Notes: generated by a model from the sequence alone, not told the origin. 64,000 bases of DNA from Cenococcum geophilum 1.58 (GCA_001692895.1 KV748238.1:558001-622000); one strand, 5' to 3'. Shown: positions 35,690 to 47,399, counted from the first letter of the stretch. Numbers and translations: made by a program.

Positions 35690-38600
35690 TTTTATTCTGC
35701 CCGGAGCCAAAGGATATAAGCAATATTAAGGAGATAAAGGAAGGAGAAACGTCTGATAAGTTAGGAAAAAAAGAACCCTAGGGAAAGACTCCCCCCTAGG
35801 GTACCCTATTAATCTTAAAGAGATTAATTTTAGTTAGTTAATGGGTGGAAAGCATTTTATAGTTCTATATATAGTATCTTAAAATAGATATAAAGTTAAT
35901 ATAACTGCCCTTATTAACACTAGAGCAAATAGCTTTACCTTTATAAATACTACCTATATAAGTAATATTGCTAAGTTTTTAAATATAGAAGCCATCTAAC
36001 TAGAGAAGCCTATCTAGATAAAAGGCTATAATAGCTAAGCCGGTTAGCCCGTTACCCACGTCTTAAAGTTATGTATTGCTCTTAATAGACGACGCTAATA
36101 CGGTATCCCCTTTTATATCTTAGACCTAGGGTCCTATAATATAATCCTTAGACAAAAATAGATGCTCTGTTTTAATATTTGGTTAAATATATAATAAAGA
36201 CAGTTTGTCTAGCTAGAGGATAGACGAAAGTTACCCTCTTTTATTAGGGAGATCTAAACTAATTATAAGACACTAGCTATAAGGGCTAACCCTACTTACT
36301 AATAGAATGTCTGGGCCTGTGACCTATCCTTTACCTAAAAAGATGCTTATTATAAAGCTAGAAAGAACTCTATACTAATAAAGATACTTTTCTAAAGCGC
36401 TATATTTAAAGAGGACTCTACGTATAAAAGCGGGATAGATAATAATATAGACAATGTCTAAATTGTATAGATATAACTGGTATAAAAAAGAACGTATTAA
36501 TAGAATATAAGGGATAACCTCTAAAAGATGCAATAAGAGCTAAAAGGAGTAATGATAACGCTAGTACCCTAGAAGTCTCTAAAGTTATATACGCCCCTAT
36601 TATTAGGTAACCCCCCTACTATAGATATTGCCGTAATTAGTGCTATAGCGTTTTACTTTAATATGTACTAGAAGGATAATAAGGTCTTTATAATAAGCCT
36701 ATATAAGATTAACCAAATTATTAATAATAGAGAGGAAAGACTAGCTAAGGAAACTAATAAGGAACTAGTTAAACGCCTTCTTTTTATTATTTATATAGAT
36801 TATAAGGATATATTCTTAAAGGGGGCCTTAAATAAGTTACCCCCTTACTAGACATATAATTATAAGATATAATTAAAAGATAATAACTCGTTAGGCTATA
36901 GCCCCCTTTATTATTAATTAATGGATAAGCTAAAAGTAATAAAGTAGTACTTGATTAATAACCTAGATAAAGGGTTAATTAAGCTAAGTTAAGCCCCTTT
37001 TACTTCCCCTATTCTATTTATAAAAAAGCTTAATAAAGACCTTTATTTTTATATTGACTATTAAAAGCTAAATACTATTACTTAAAGGGACCGGTATTCT
37101 ATTTCTTTAATTAACGAGACCCTTATACGTCTAAGCTAGGTAAAGATCTTTACTAAACTTAATATCCGCTAAGCTTTNTACCNAATTAGGATAGACCCTA
37201 TATCTAAAGATTTAACAACGTTCCGTACCTATTATAGTTCCTATAAATATAAAGTTCTTTTTTTAGACTAATAAACGGACTGGCTATGTACTAAAGGTAT
37301 ATAAATAACGTTCTTTTTAATTACCTTAATAAATTTTATACGGTATACCTAGACAATATTCTTATATACTTAGATAATAAACTTAAGTATTAAGTTTATA
37401 TTAAAAAGGTTTTAGAGAGATTACAAAACGCGGGCTTATAAGTTAATATTAAGAAATATAAGTTTAGGGTAAAACGTATAAAATACCTTAGGTTTATTAT
37501 AACTATAGAAGAAATTAAGGTTAACCTTAAGAAGGTAGGGGCAATTTATAACTAGAAGCCCCCTTATATAGTAAAAGGAATCTAATCCTTCCTTAGCTTT
37601 TATAACTTTTACTGCTAGTTTATTTATAACTACAAAATTATAGTAAAACCTCTTATATAACTAACTAGGAAGGACACGCCTTTTATCTTTAATAATAGCT
37701 ATATAGAAGCCTTTAAAGAGATAAAGGATTAGCTTATCTCTTCCCTAATCCCTTATTACTATAACCTAGACCTTAAATTAATACTAAAAATAGATGCCTC
37801 TAATAGGGTTATAGCAGGAATTCTATTACAGTTATATTTAGACGGCAAATAGTACCCTATAGCTTGCTTTTTAAAGATAATAAACCCGGCTAAGTATAAC
37901 TATAAAGTATATAATAAAGAAATACTAGCTATTATTTAATTACTCTCCTAATAGCGCGTAGAGCTTAAAGATATAAACTTCTAAATTAAGATATATATAG
38001 ATTATAAAGCCCTAGAGTATTTTATAACTATAAAGCAGCTTACTAGATAATAAGCCTAGTAGGCTAAAATACTCTCCTAATTCTTTTTTATAATTATATA
38101 TTATTCTAGTAAGTAAAACTTTAAGGCTAATGCCCTAACCTAAAGAGAATAAGATATAGGACCCTAAAATAAGCTAAAGACCTAATATTAGACGCGCGCC
38201 CTCCTTTATTTAAAACAGTATAACCTACGGATCCTTAAGGAGCTAGACTCCTAGTAAAATAAGCTAGCACTAATAGAGGAGCTTTTAGATAAGCTAATAG
38301 GGCTAATTAACTACCTCCTAACTATAAACCGCACGGCTAACGCCTTAAGGGCCCTTCGCGAATAAGCCGTAATAGGAGACCCCGATTTTAAGATAGAGGA
38401 AGGATTGCTTCTATACTAGGAGCGGCTTATAGTCCCTAATATTAATATTTATAAACTAAACTAATCTACGAAGCTTATTGCTAAGTCTTTATAGTATACC
38501 CTAGTAAGAATAAAACCCGTAAAATTATTAACTGCCGCTATTATTAGCTAAGAATAGTTACGGATATTAATTAATATATATGAAACTGCGAAGACTACTA

Positions 38601-39850
38601 GAGAGCTATAATCCCATAGGGTAAGACCCTAGGACTACTTAAGCTACTTCTAATACTAAAGCGCCCTTAGCAGTATATCTTTATAGACTTTTATAAACTA
38701 CCTAGGGACTATAACGGATACGATATGGTTATAGTTATAGTTAACTACTTTAGTAAACGCCTGTTTTTAATTCCCTATTATAAGAATATCGATATTAAAG
38801 AGGTAGCCTAGCTATATGTTTATTACGTCTACCAAATCTATAGACTACTAAATACTACTATATCTAATTATAGGCTATAGTTTATAATAGCCTTCTAAAA
38901 TAAGTTTACCTAGATCCTAGGTATTAAGTTAAAGCTTTTTATAGCTTATTACCCCTAGACAGACGGTTAGACGGAGATTATAAATTAGTACCTAGACTAA
39001 AGGCTTAGGCCCTTTATTAACTATTTCTAGGATAACTAGTTAGAACTATTATCTTTAATAGATTACGCGCAAGCAACCTTACCCTACAACTCTACTAGGT
39101 TTGCCCCGATTTAGCTAGAAATAGAATACTTACCCTATATAAGCTTTAACTAGAAAAGGCTAGAAGAACCCTAGACTATATAAGAGAAGCTATTTTATAC
39201 TAAGGCCTAACAGTACAAAATAATTGGAGGAAGCCTAAATAGTAGCCCACAAGAACCTAGAAAAAGCTTAAAAGTTAATAAAACAGCAGGCGAATAAACA
39301 CCGTTAAGAGCCTAACTTTGCCCCTAGTAATATAGTCTAGGTTATAATAAGAAATTAGAAGACCGAACAACCTAGCTATAAGCTAGATTACTAGATAGTA
39401 GGACCATATAAGGTTCTTAAGAAGGTAGGTAACTTATATAAGATAAAGCTCCTAGATTTAATTAGGGTTTACCCTATCTTCTTAATAGATAAGTTATAGA
39501 AAGCTATAAACAACCTATTACCTAGATAAAAGAATGAGCCTCCCCTACTAGTTTAAGTAAACGGTAACAATAAATAGGAGGTTAATAAAATACTAGCCTA
39601 TAAGATAGTATAGGGAGCGCTAAAATACCGTATTTAATAGAAAGGCTACAATCCTAACCTAACCTAGTACCCTATGTAGAACTTTATAGGCTGCCCCTAA
39701 AAGCTTAAAGAGTTTTATAACTAATACCCTAATATACCTAGACCCCTAAAGTACCTAGATAAATAGATAGAATATTAGTAGGATAGAGATAATAAGTTAC
39801 TGGAAGAATATAGGGACAAAAACGCCCTAAAGCCCTAATATAGCTGTTTG
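35690..39850 (+). pseudogene. Gypsy-B gag end and pol (PR-RT-RH-IN-chromodomain), broken
   Basis: After LINE-1 the gag tail FCPEPKDI resumes at 35697. Protease: ALINTRANSFTFINT (about 35905-35945; Asp and Gly of D[ST]GA are changed). Reverse transcriptase: about 36880-37540, with YTVYLDNILIYLDN near 37345-37375 as the YLDD box; two N bases at 37178 and 37183 lie in it. RNase H: about 37700-38200. Integrase: about 38560-39260, with the first Asp in FIDFYKLP (~38675), a degraded SDRG-type box (~38870) and TDGxTEIINxYLD with the Glu (~38960). Chromodomain: ALKYRIxxKGYNPNL and YPMxNFIGCP (about 39550-39790), related to that of Gypsy-C. Stops are frequent at Trp and Gln positions. Confidence 0.9.
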
Positions 39851-39888
39851 CCGTTTTCTAACGTTTCCTGCTAGTACCGTAAAATTTT

Positions 39889-39941
39889 AGATATCTAGAA
39901 ACTTTAACCGCCGGTTAAAGTTATCTAATTAGTTAGATCTG
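39889..39941 (+). promoter_or_regulatory. Conserved palindromic block in the Gypsy-B 3' region
   Basis: Centred on arms AACTTTAACCG (39900-39910) and CGGTTAAAGTT (39912-39922) separated by one base, followed by ATCTAATTAGTTAGAT. The same ~52-base block lies at the equivalent place, between chromodomain and 3' LTR, in Gypsy-A and Gypsy-C. It is likely a conserved cis element or RNA hairpin; its role is unknown. Confidence 0.7.
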
Positions 39942-40124
39942 TGCTAAGACTTTTAGCGGCTACTTTTTCTAGCCTAGTGCTTCCGCTTAGCCTATAGTCG
40001 CCCTTTATACTTAGTCTGGACGTACTTATATCCCCTTTTATCTTCTTATCTTATTTTATAATTCTACGTTTATAAGCCTAGTACTACCCTATTTCTAACT
40101 AAGCCTAAAAGTAGGCTTTCTTTT

Positions 40125-40138
40125 AAAGAAGGGGGTAA
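40125..40138 (+). promoter_or_regulatory. Gypsy-B polypurine tract
   Basis: AAAGAAGGGGG followed by TAA directly precedes the TGTAACGG start of the 3' LTR. This is the normal place for the plus-strand DNA primer. Confidence 0.8.
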
Positions 40139-40335
40139 TGTAACGGCGCTACCGCACGTTACCTGCCAAATTCTGCTATATTCTGCCGACCTATAATTGG
40201 CCCGCCCAAAGCTAGCGCCTTAGCGGCTTACCTTATATATTTGTTTATATCGGTCCTAGCGACCCCTTTTTCTTCTCTTTAGCTTAGTATCTTCGTAATA
40301 CAGCATTCTACAAGCTTTGGTTTAGAAGTATTTAT
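40139..40335 (+). repeat. Gypsy-B 3' LTR
   Basis: Partner of 28939-29135, with the terminal TG intact. It is followed by ATAAG and then by Gypsy-A sequence that continues toward the integrase. Confidence 0.9.
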
Positions 40336-40340
40336 ATAAG

Positions 40341-42110
40341 CTATAATAATAAGGTACTAAGCCTAATAGCCTAATACGCCGCTTATAAGACGTCCCTTAG
40401 TTAAAAAAGACCTTTATAATTAGTTCTAATAATAGATAATCCTAAAAGTTTAAAATTTAGCCCTAGGTATACTACCTATAATAAAACTAACTAAACCTTA
40501 GCTTTATACTATAGAACTAAAGTTACCTCCTAAAATTAATAAGCTTATTACTACGGCATATAACACCTCTATTAACCTATTATTATATTAACTTATTACT
40601 ATAAAGACCGCTAACACCTATATACTACCTATTAACATCTAAAGCTTAGGCTAGATTAATATAGCAGCCTTAAAAGTAAAAGAGAATAGGCTCTACTATA
40701 AAGGCCGCTTATTTATCCCTAACTTAGAAAATCTATAACGGTAACTAATCTAAATAGCCTATAACCTCTAATTAAGCGGCTACCTAGGTAGAGGAGGAAC
40801 CTATAAGCTTCTTAGCTAATACTACTTTTAGCTAAAAATAATAGACTTAGTTAAACACTTTATAGGCACCTATTACGGTTATAAGCGCGCTAAGGCCTTT
40901 AATATAAAGTACTAAGGACTACTATACCCTTTACTAGTACCTATATAACAATAGACAGATATCGCTATAGATTTTATTATTAACTTACTACCCTATAAAT
41001 AATACGGCTGTACCTATATGAATATCCTTATAATAATATACCAACTTATAAAAGAGCGCCACTACGTCCTAACTAAAGGCATAGCCATTAGCAATATTAC
41101 TAACGCCTTCCTTTATAAAGTTTACTAACTACATAGGTTACCTAACTTAATTATATCCAACTAAGGTATATAATTTAACTCTAATATATAGAGACAAATC
41201 TACTAACGCCTTAGTATCTCTCTTAAAATATCTGTATCCTTTTACTATAATACTACTAAATAACTAGAAAACGCTAATACTAGTATAAAAGCGTACCTAT
41301 AATAGGTAGTCGCCTATAATTAAGATAACTGGGTAAGTTACCTCCTATTAGGTAAATTCGCAGCAAATAACTACGTCTTAACTACTGTAGGACTTACCCC
41401 GTTCTTCGCGAATAATAGTTATTACCCCTAATCTAGTATAGAGCCACTAGAACCTATTAATAAAAAACTACTATATAGAAAACGCCTTAGGATACTACTT
41501 ATTAACCAGTATACAAACTATATAAAAAATCTACTTAACTACTATAAGGGAGAAATGGCCTAGGCTTAAGTAAAGTAGGCCTACTTTGCTAACCGTTATA
41601 GAATACCACTACTAAAGATATGTATTAGCGACTAGGTATAGCTAGATATATATAATATCTCTATATAGAGGCCTATAAAGTCACTTAATTATAAGAACCT
41701 TAGCCTCTATTTAATTAAATAAGTTATTAATAAGGGAGCTATATATAAGCTAAAACTCTTACCTACCCTAGCTACCTGTAGAATATAGCCTATATTTTAC
41801 CTATAGCTACTATACCTTTATTAGCCTAACCCCTTACTAGGGTAGATATAGCCTAAACCCCTACTAGTACTAATCTAAGATAAGAATAAAGATGAGAACT
41901 ATAAGGAGTAGACTATTAAACAAATTATTAACTTTAAATATTTTAGTAAAGGTAAAGTACAACGGCTCTACTATAGAGCTATATATATAGGATTTAATAT
42001 AAATTAGCCAGAATGGCAACTATAGGAAGACTTTAAAAATGCAAAGAATCTAATTAATGACTTTTACTACGCAAACCTATAAAAACTAGGCCTAAGCAGA
42101 GATTTTATAC
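40341..42110 (+). pseudogene. Gypsy-A pol part 2: integrase and chromodomain
   Basis: Continuation of the pol at 26905-28933. The integrase zinc-binding region reads LYYKGRLFIPNLENL onward (about 40695). The catalytic core has TDIAIDFIINLLPYK with the first Asp (~40975), HRLPNLIIS for the second-Asp region (~41140, SD read as SN) and the TTK segment where TDGQTE is expected (~41255). TVGLTPFFANNSYYP is at ~41385-41430. The chromodomain, YFSKGKVQRLYYRAIYIGFN with PEWQL and EDFKNAKNLINDFY, lies at about 41940-42075, of the type seen in fungal chromoviruses. Stops are numerous. Gypsy-B is inserted just upstream. Confidence 0.88.
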
Positions 42111-42229
42111 CTAATCCTCTATAAAAGCCCTTATAGAGTTAAACCGTTATATATTACTATATAAGGGCAAATTGCTATTAGATTGCATTAGATTACGGTA
42201 AAGTATAATTATATAACCGGAATATTGTT

Positions 42230-42290
42230 AAGATATCTAGGAACTTTAACCAGCGGTTAAAGTTATCTAATTAGTTAGATTCTTAGATGC
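42230..42290 (+). promoter_or_regulatory. Conserved palindromic block in the Gypsy-A 3' region
   Basis: Arms AACTTTAACC (42242-42251) and GGTTAAAGTT (42255-42264) around AGC. It is flanked by AGATATCTAGG before and ATCTAATTAGTTAGATTC after, nearly identical to the blocks in Gypsy-B and Gypsy-C. Confidence 0.7.
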
Positions 42291-42414
42291 CAAGCCTTAT
42301 TATATAATATTATTTTAAGCCTTTAGCAATACCCCCCTTTTTTCTTTATTTCTATACCTTAAGTATCCCTTTTATATATATATAGTATTCACAGCGTCGC
42401 CAGAACTCCGCCTT

Positions 42415-42431
42415 TATAGAAGGGGGAGTAG
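42415..42431 (+). promoter_or_regulatory. Gypsy-A polypurine tract
   Basis: AGAAGGGGGAG lies immediately before the 3' LTR start (TATTACGG at 42432). Confidence 0.75.
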
Positions 42432-42624
42432 TATTACGGAACCCTACTATAAGGGCCTCTATAGGAGAGCCCCGTGCTCTTATATATACCTTATATATAG
42501 CTTATATTAGCTACGCGTAGGTATATTACCTCCTTACGCCCTTAACCCTTACGATTAATTGCGTAATGTCTTATAGTCTCCTTAAATACATACGCTCTAT
42601 AGCCACTGCCTACGTTTTATAACA
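42432..42624 (+). repeat. Gypsy-A 3' LTR
   Basis: 193 bp, TATTACGGAACCC to TTATAACA. Its last ~130 bases match 18794-18919. It is followed directly by Gypsy-1-family sequence. Confidence 0.88.
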
Positions 42625-42840
42625 ATAGTAGTTTCTAAATAGTCTTATTATAGCCTATCGATTTAACTTTATACTATATTTATTCTTATTATTCTTATAA
42701 CTAATAATCTTTAAAACTTACTATTTATCTTCTTTCTATCTTTTATATATATCTACTTTATAAAATAGTAGCTTAATATTTTTATATACTAGCTCTAGTA
42801 TCGCAATATGCTATATAGGGTAGATCTTTATTTTAGCTAG
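42625..42840 (-). pseudogene. Gypsy-1 copy 2, chromodomain fragment
   Basis: Closely matches 12113-12345 of Gypsy-1 (shared text such as TCTTATTATAGCCTATC and GGGTAGAT), the chromodomain end of pol on the minus strand. Its last five bases, GCTAG, are the target duplication of Gypsy-C; the copy resumes at 48827. Confidence 0.88.
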
Positions 42841-43067
42841 TATTAGCGACTTAGTTAATCAAGATATAAGCACGGCAAAAGGGTCGCGCAAGCCTATACG
42901 ATTGGATTGTCTATAAACGAGAATCTAAAGCTAAAAAAAGGAAAGGAGAAAAAAGGGAGCGCCGCTCGAAGCTATATACGATCTTCGCGTCACGTGACCA
43001 CAATATACGGCAATCTGTGGCAACTTGCCGGTGTGTAGTTCTGCCAAGTTCTACTAGTGCCGTAACA
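42841..43067 (-). repeat. Gypsy-C 3' LTR (left)
   Basis: Runs TATTAGCGACTTAG to GTGCCGTAACA. Most of its differences from the other LTR are A where the partner has G, several in TG context, so this copy took more of the RIP-type change on one strand. Confidence 0.95.
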
Positions 43068-43088
43068 TTACCCCCCCCCTCTAAAAAA
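43068..43088 (-). promoter_or_regulatory. Gypsy-C polypurine tract
   Basis: On the minus strand a purine run with nine G (complement of 43071-43079) followed by TAA borders the LTR start TGTTACGGC. Confidence 0.8.
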
Positions 43089-43128
43089 GCCTGCCCTTAG
43101 GCTTTACCGCTAAAAGTTTTAGTAAGAG

Positions 43129-43192
43129 AATCTGACTAATTAGACAACTTCAACCGCCAATTAAAGTTCCTGGATATCTTAGCACCTCACGT
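43129..43192 (-). promoter_or_regulatory. Conserved palindromic block in the Gypsy-C 3' region
   Basis: Minus-strand counterpart of the blocks in Gypsy-A and -B. The core (43146-43168) reads AACTTTAATT, GGC, GGTTGAAGTT in the sense direction. It is preceded by GATATCCAGG and followed by GTCTAATTAGTCAGATTC. The stem is kept by G-U pairs if formed as RNA. Confidence 0.7.
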
Positions 43193-43194
43193 AA

Positions 43195-46100
43195 CTAAGA
43201 AATTTCTGGGGCGTTTTTGTCCTTATGTTCTTCTGGTAGCTTATTATCTTTATTATACTAGCATTCTATCCACTTATCTAGGTACTTTAGTAGTCTGGGT
43301 TTATTAGGGTAACGGCTGTGAAACTCCTAAAGCTTATAGGGGCTACCTATAAAGTTCTATATAGGGTACCAAGTGGGGTCCAAGTTATATTTTTTCCAAC
43401 TAATATGATACTTTAACGTTCCCTTTATAAGTTTATAGGCCAATATTTCTTTAATTTCCCATTTATTATTATTGTTAACTTAAATTAGCAGGGGAGGTTC
43501 ATTCTTTTGTCCGGGTAGTAGGTTATTTATAGCTTTCCGTAGCTTATCCGGTAAGAAGATAGGGTGGACTTTAATTAAGTCTGGGAGCTTAACCTTATAT
43601 AAGTTACCTACTTTATTAAAAATCTTATACGGTCCTGCTATTTTATAGTTTAGCTTATGGCTAGGCCGTTCTGTCTTCTAGTTCTTTGTTATAACCTAGA
43701 CTATATCGCCTATAGTAAAGTTAGGCTCGCGCCTATACTTATTTGCCTACTGTTTTATTAATTTCTAGGCCTTTTTTAGGTTTATACGGGCTACTTTCTA
43801 GGCTTCTTTTAAGCGCTTAGCGTACTGCTAGGCTTCCTTATAAGATAGTTTTTCGCGTATAGTCTGGGGCCCTTCTAGTCTTTCCTAGTTAAAGCTTATA
43901 CGGGGTAGGTAACCCATTTCTAGTTAAATAGGGGCAAATCCAGTAGAGTCGTGGGGTAGGGTTGCTTGGGCGTAGTTTATTAAGGGTAATAGTTCGGCCT
44001 AGTTATCCTAGAAGTAGTTAATAAAAGGCTAGAGTCTTTGGTCTAAGTATTAATTTATAATTTCCGTTTAACCGTCTGTCTAGGGGTAATATACTATAGA
44101 AAGCTTTAGCTTAATGCCTAGGATCTAGGTAAACTTATTCTAAAAGGCTAATATAAACTGCGGCCTGTGGTCGGATATAATAGTATTTAGTGGTCCGTAA
44201 ATTTAATAGATATAGTGGATATACAGTCGGGCTGCCTCTTTAGCATTAATATTTTTGTGATAGGGAATTAAGAACGGGCGCTTACTAAAGCGGTTAACTA
44301 GGATTATAACTATATTATATCCGTTATGGTCTAGAGGTAGCTTATAAAAGTCTATGGAGATATATTACTAAGGGCGGTTGGGTATTAGGAGGGGTTTTAA
44401 TAGTTTTAGGGTCTTATCTTATGGAATTGTAGACCTATAGCAGTTGTTGCAGTTCCGTATATAGCGGTTAATATCCATAACTATTCTGGGCCAGTAGTAG
44501 CGGTTGCTAATAATCCTATAGGTTTTATTCTTTCTAGGGTAGGCCGTAGAGACCTAGGTATGTGCTTTAGCAATAAGCTAAGTCCGTAAGTTCTGTTCCT
44601 TTACCACTACTAGCCGTTCCTAATACTTAAGTAATTTATTTTCGAGGGACTATAGGCTGGTAACGTTCTTTGCCTTTTTACGGTACTCCTGTAGAGAAGG
44701 GGCCGTACGGTTTGTTTGTAGCAATTTATCAATTAAGTTAAGTCCTAAAGGGTTAATAGGATATATCTCGGCGCCTAAGAAGTCTGTACTTAGTTCTGCC
44801 TATATTTAGGGGTTAAGGTGCTCTAGTTATAGTAGCGTCTAGGTCTATAATAAGATCTTCGCAGCCGTATAGTCACTTAGGTCTTATTCGCGCCTAGTAA
44901 GAGTATTCGTACGGTTTATAGCGCCTGGTCTATATATAATTAAGAAGTTAAACTAAAATAGGATATCCGCCTAGCGTGCCTGCTAGGCCGTAAGGGCCTT
45001 AGTTATTATGAAGTATTCTAGGGCCTTATAATTTAATACTACTTTAATAGGTTTAGGGGTCCCCTCTAGCTGTACACGCCAGTGCTGAAAGCTAGAGATA
45101 ATAGCTAGCATTTCTTTATTATAGATGTGGTAGTTTAGTTTAGTATCTATTATAGTCTTTAAATAGTATACGACAGGGTGCTATTTTCCGTTTAGTTGCT
45201 TCTGGGAAAAAATACCGGCTATCGCGCTGTCTAAGGTATTAGTTTCTAGCGTTAAGGGCCGTTCTGGGTTAAAGTAGGTAAGTAGGGGGGCCGATACTAG
45301 CCGTTTTTTAAGCTTATTAAAGGCCTGCATACATATAGCGTTAAAGTAAAAGGGCTGGTCTTTCTTAGTAAGGCGGTTAAGAGGCCAGGTAATCCTGCTG
45401 TAGTTCTTAATAAAGCGTTAGTAGAAGTTATAGAAACCTAAAAATAATTATACCCCTTTTACGGTCTGTGGGGGCGTCTACTAGTTAATTACGGTTGTTT
45501 TCTCTGGGTCGGCCTTAATTCTATCTATGCTAATAATAAAACCTAGGTACTTTGTACACTTAACACTAAATTTTAACTTCTTAATATTAGCCTAGAGGCC
45601 AGCTTTGTGGAGCCGTTATAGGACTTTATAGATATGCTCCTCGTATTCCAGTTCGTTCTCTAAGTAGATTATAATATTATCTAAATAGGCCGTATAGAAG
45701 TTGTTAAGGTAGTTAAAGAGTATATTATTTATATACCGCTAGTACGTAGCTAGTCCGTTAGTTAGTCTAAAAGGAAGTACCTTATATTTATACGTCCTAT
45801 AACGGGTCTGGAATATAGTAAGATCCTTAGACCTGGGGTCTATCCTAATTTAGTAAAAGGCCTAGCGGATATCAAGCTTTATAAAAACCTTAGCTCTATT
45901 TATTTAGGTAAGAGTCTTATTAAGTAAGGGCAGCGGGTAGCGGTTCTTATAGGTTATATTATTTAGCTTACGGTAGTTAATACAGAAGCGCAGTCCTCTA
46001 TTTGGCTTTTTAATAAAGAGAATAGGTAAGTTAAAAGGGGCTTGGCTAGGCTTAATGAAGCCCTTATTTAGGTTGTTAATAAGGTACTATTTTATAGCTT

Positions 46101-47399
46101 ATAATTTAGTAATAGATTATAGGTAGAGAGGGCTAAAGCTAAGGGTGCTTCCCTTATCTTGCTTAATCTTAATCTTATAGTTATATAGTTAGTGGGGTGG
46201 AAGTATATTAGACGCTGCCTTAGAGAATATGTCCTTGAATTTCCGGTGTTAATTAGGCAGTTTTTGCTCTACTAGTTCTTTATCTATAAGCCCACTTTCC
46301 TATCCGCTAAGCTCGCTTTTCTTTTCCTTAATTATTCGGTTAATTTTGTATAGGCTAGTTGTAAAGGTAACGGTATTAGGCTGAACTAGGTTCTGGTAAA
46401 ATCCTATAGCGCTAATGTAGTAGACATTAACTGGTGGGAGGTCCGTAGGTTTCTTTAGCGTCTATTAGGCCGTAATTTGCGGTATAGGGTTTATGGTCTT
46501 CCTTAGCTTACGTTCTATTTTCCGTAAGTTATTCTTTCTATCTATTAGTTTAGTATAGCGTCCAATATCCCTAGCTTTCCTTTATAGCTTTATAGGGTTC
46601 TCCGTAGGGAACTTAGCTAGATCACTACCGACTCTCTAGGTCTCTAGTACGGGTGGCGTAATATAGGTAGTTTGAGGGTGGTGTAGTATACGGATCTGTT
46701 ATGGGTTAAGCTATACGTCCTTCTTAAAGGCCTGGTCTCTGCGTATAGTATTAGCCTAGTAAATAGTATTAATCTAGGGCCGTATAAGGTTTTCTATTAT
46801 AATGCTAATTTCTTTTATAAAGGAAGGGGTTAGGGGTAGAGTTTCGGGCCAGATAAGCTGTTTACTCTATATTTTAAGCTATAAGCCTAAATAGGCTAGC
46901 TATTTTCTTCTTAAGATTATATTATGGCTTCCTAAGTCCGTAATGAGAAAGGGGACGTTATATTGCCTTCGTCCGTTAACGCGGAGGTAGATCCGTAAGA
47001 TAGTTATAATAGGTGGCCCTATTTATCCGTTATAACCGTAAATAGGGATTGGTTTAGGTAGTTCTTTAAGGGGTATATTTAAAAAGTTAGCTAGTTTTGC
47101 AGCGCACTTTATGTTAATTAAGGTAAAGGCATTTATTTCTAAGTCAGCTAACGTAGAGGTTAAAACTTGATATCTATTGCGAAATAAAGTATAAGGGATA
47201 GTGTAGCTTCTTTTACTAACTAGCTGACCTAGATTAATATGTGATATATCGATCCCTTTTAACCCTAGAGAGGAGTTTTCCTCTAAGGTTTCTCTTTTTC
47301 TGGCTCTATACTATTCTCCTAAATTAATAGGACCTTGTTTATCTTTACCTTTATTAGGTAGTTCCTTATAGGGTGGCCTATTTAACTATATAAAAAGCA
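43195..47399 (-). pseudogene. Gypsy-C pol (PR-RT-RH-IN-chromodomain), few stops
   Basis: Protease: ALINTSANSFAFINI with GRRQYNVPFLITDLGSHN (about 47130-46900). Reverse transcriptase: about 46100-45450, with FYTAYLDNIIIYLEN near 45650-45700 as the YLDD box. RNase H: to about 44900, with NTLDSAIAGIFSQKQ and KALEYFIITK. Integrase: about 44700-43700, with ILGIKLKLSIVYYPxTDG and LINYAQATLPHDSTGFAP. The GPY-type segment AGPYKIFNKVGNLYKVKLPD follows. Chromodomain: EILAYKLIKGTLKYHISWKK and YNLDPTWYP (about 43440-43370), ending KNAPEIS before a TAG at 43195. That TAG could itself be a RIP product. The catalytic second Asp of the RT box reads Asn. Trp survives at several conserved sites, unlike in Gypsy-A. 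Confidence 0.92.

Larger units (their letters stand above)
28939..40335 (+). mobile_element. Gypsy-B: Ty3/gypsy chromovirus nested in Gypsy-A
   Basis: Two ~197-bp LTRs (28939-29135 and 40139-40335) starting T[G/A]TAACGGCGCTACCGCACG. ATAAG precedes the left LTR (28934-28938) and follows the right one (40336-40340), a likely 5-bp target duplication. The last 1-3 bases of the LTR are ambiguous because the LTR end and the duplication overlap in sequence. By eye the LTRs differ at 17 positions, 16 of them transitions. Without the LINE-1 insert the element is about 6.2 kb. It inserted between the RNase H and integrase parts of Gypsy-A. Confidence 0.9.
18789..42624 (+). mobile_element. Gypsy-A: outermost nested Ty3/gypsy chromovirus
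   Basis: A plus-strand chromovirus in three pieces: LTR fragment and leader 18789-19186, gag to RNase H 25313-28933, and integrase to 3' LTR 40341-42624. The copia element and Gypsy-B are inserted into it. Removing both gives the normal gene order gag, PR, RT, RH, IN, chromodomain, LTR. The 5' LTR lacks its first ~60 bases. To its right lies a broken Gypsy-1 copy that aligns with the chromodomain/integrase part of Gypsy-1, so Gypsy-A was probably inserted in that copy. Element length without inserts would be about 6.3 kb. Confidence 0.85.
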
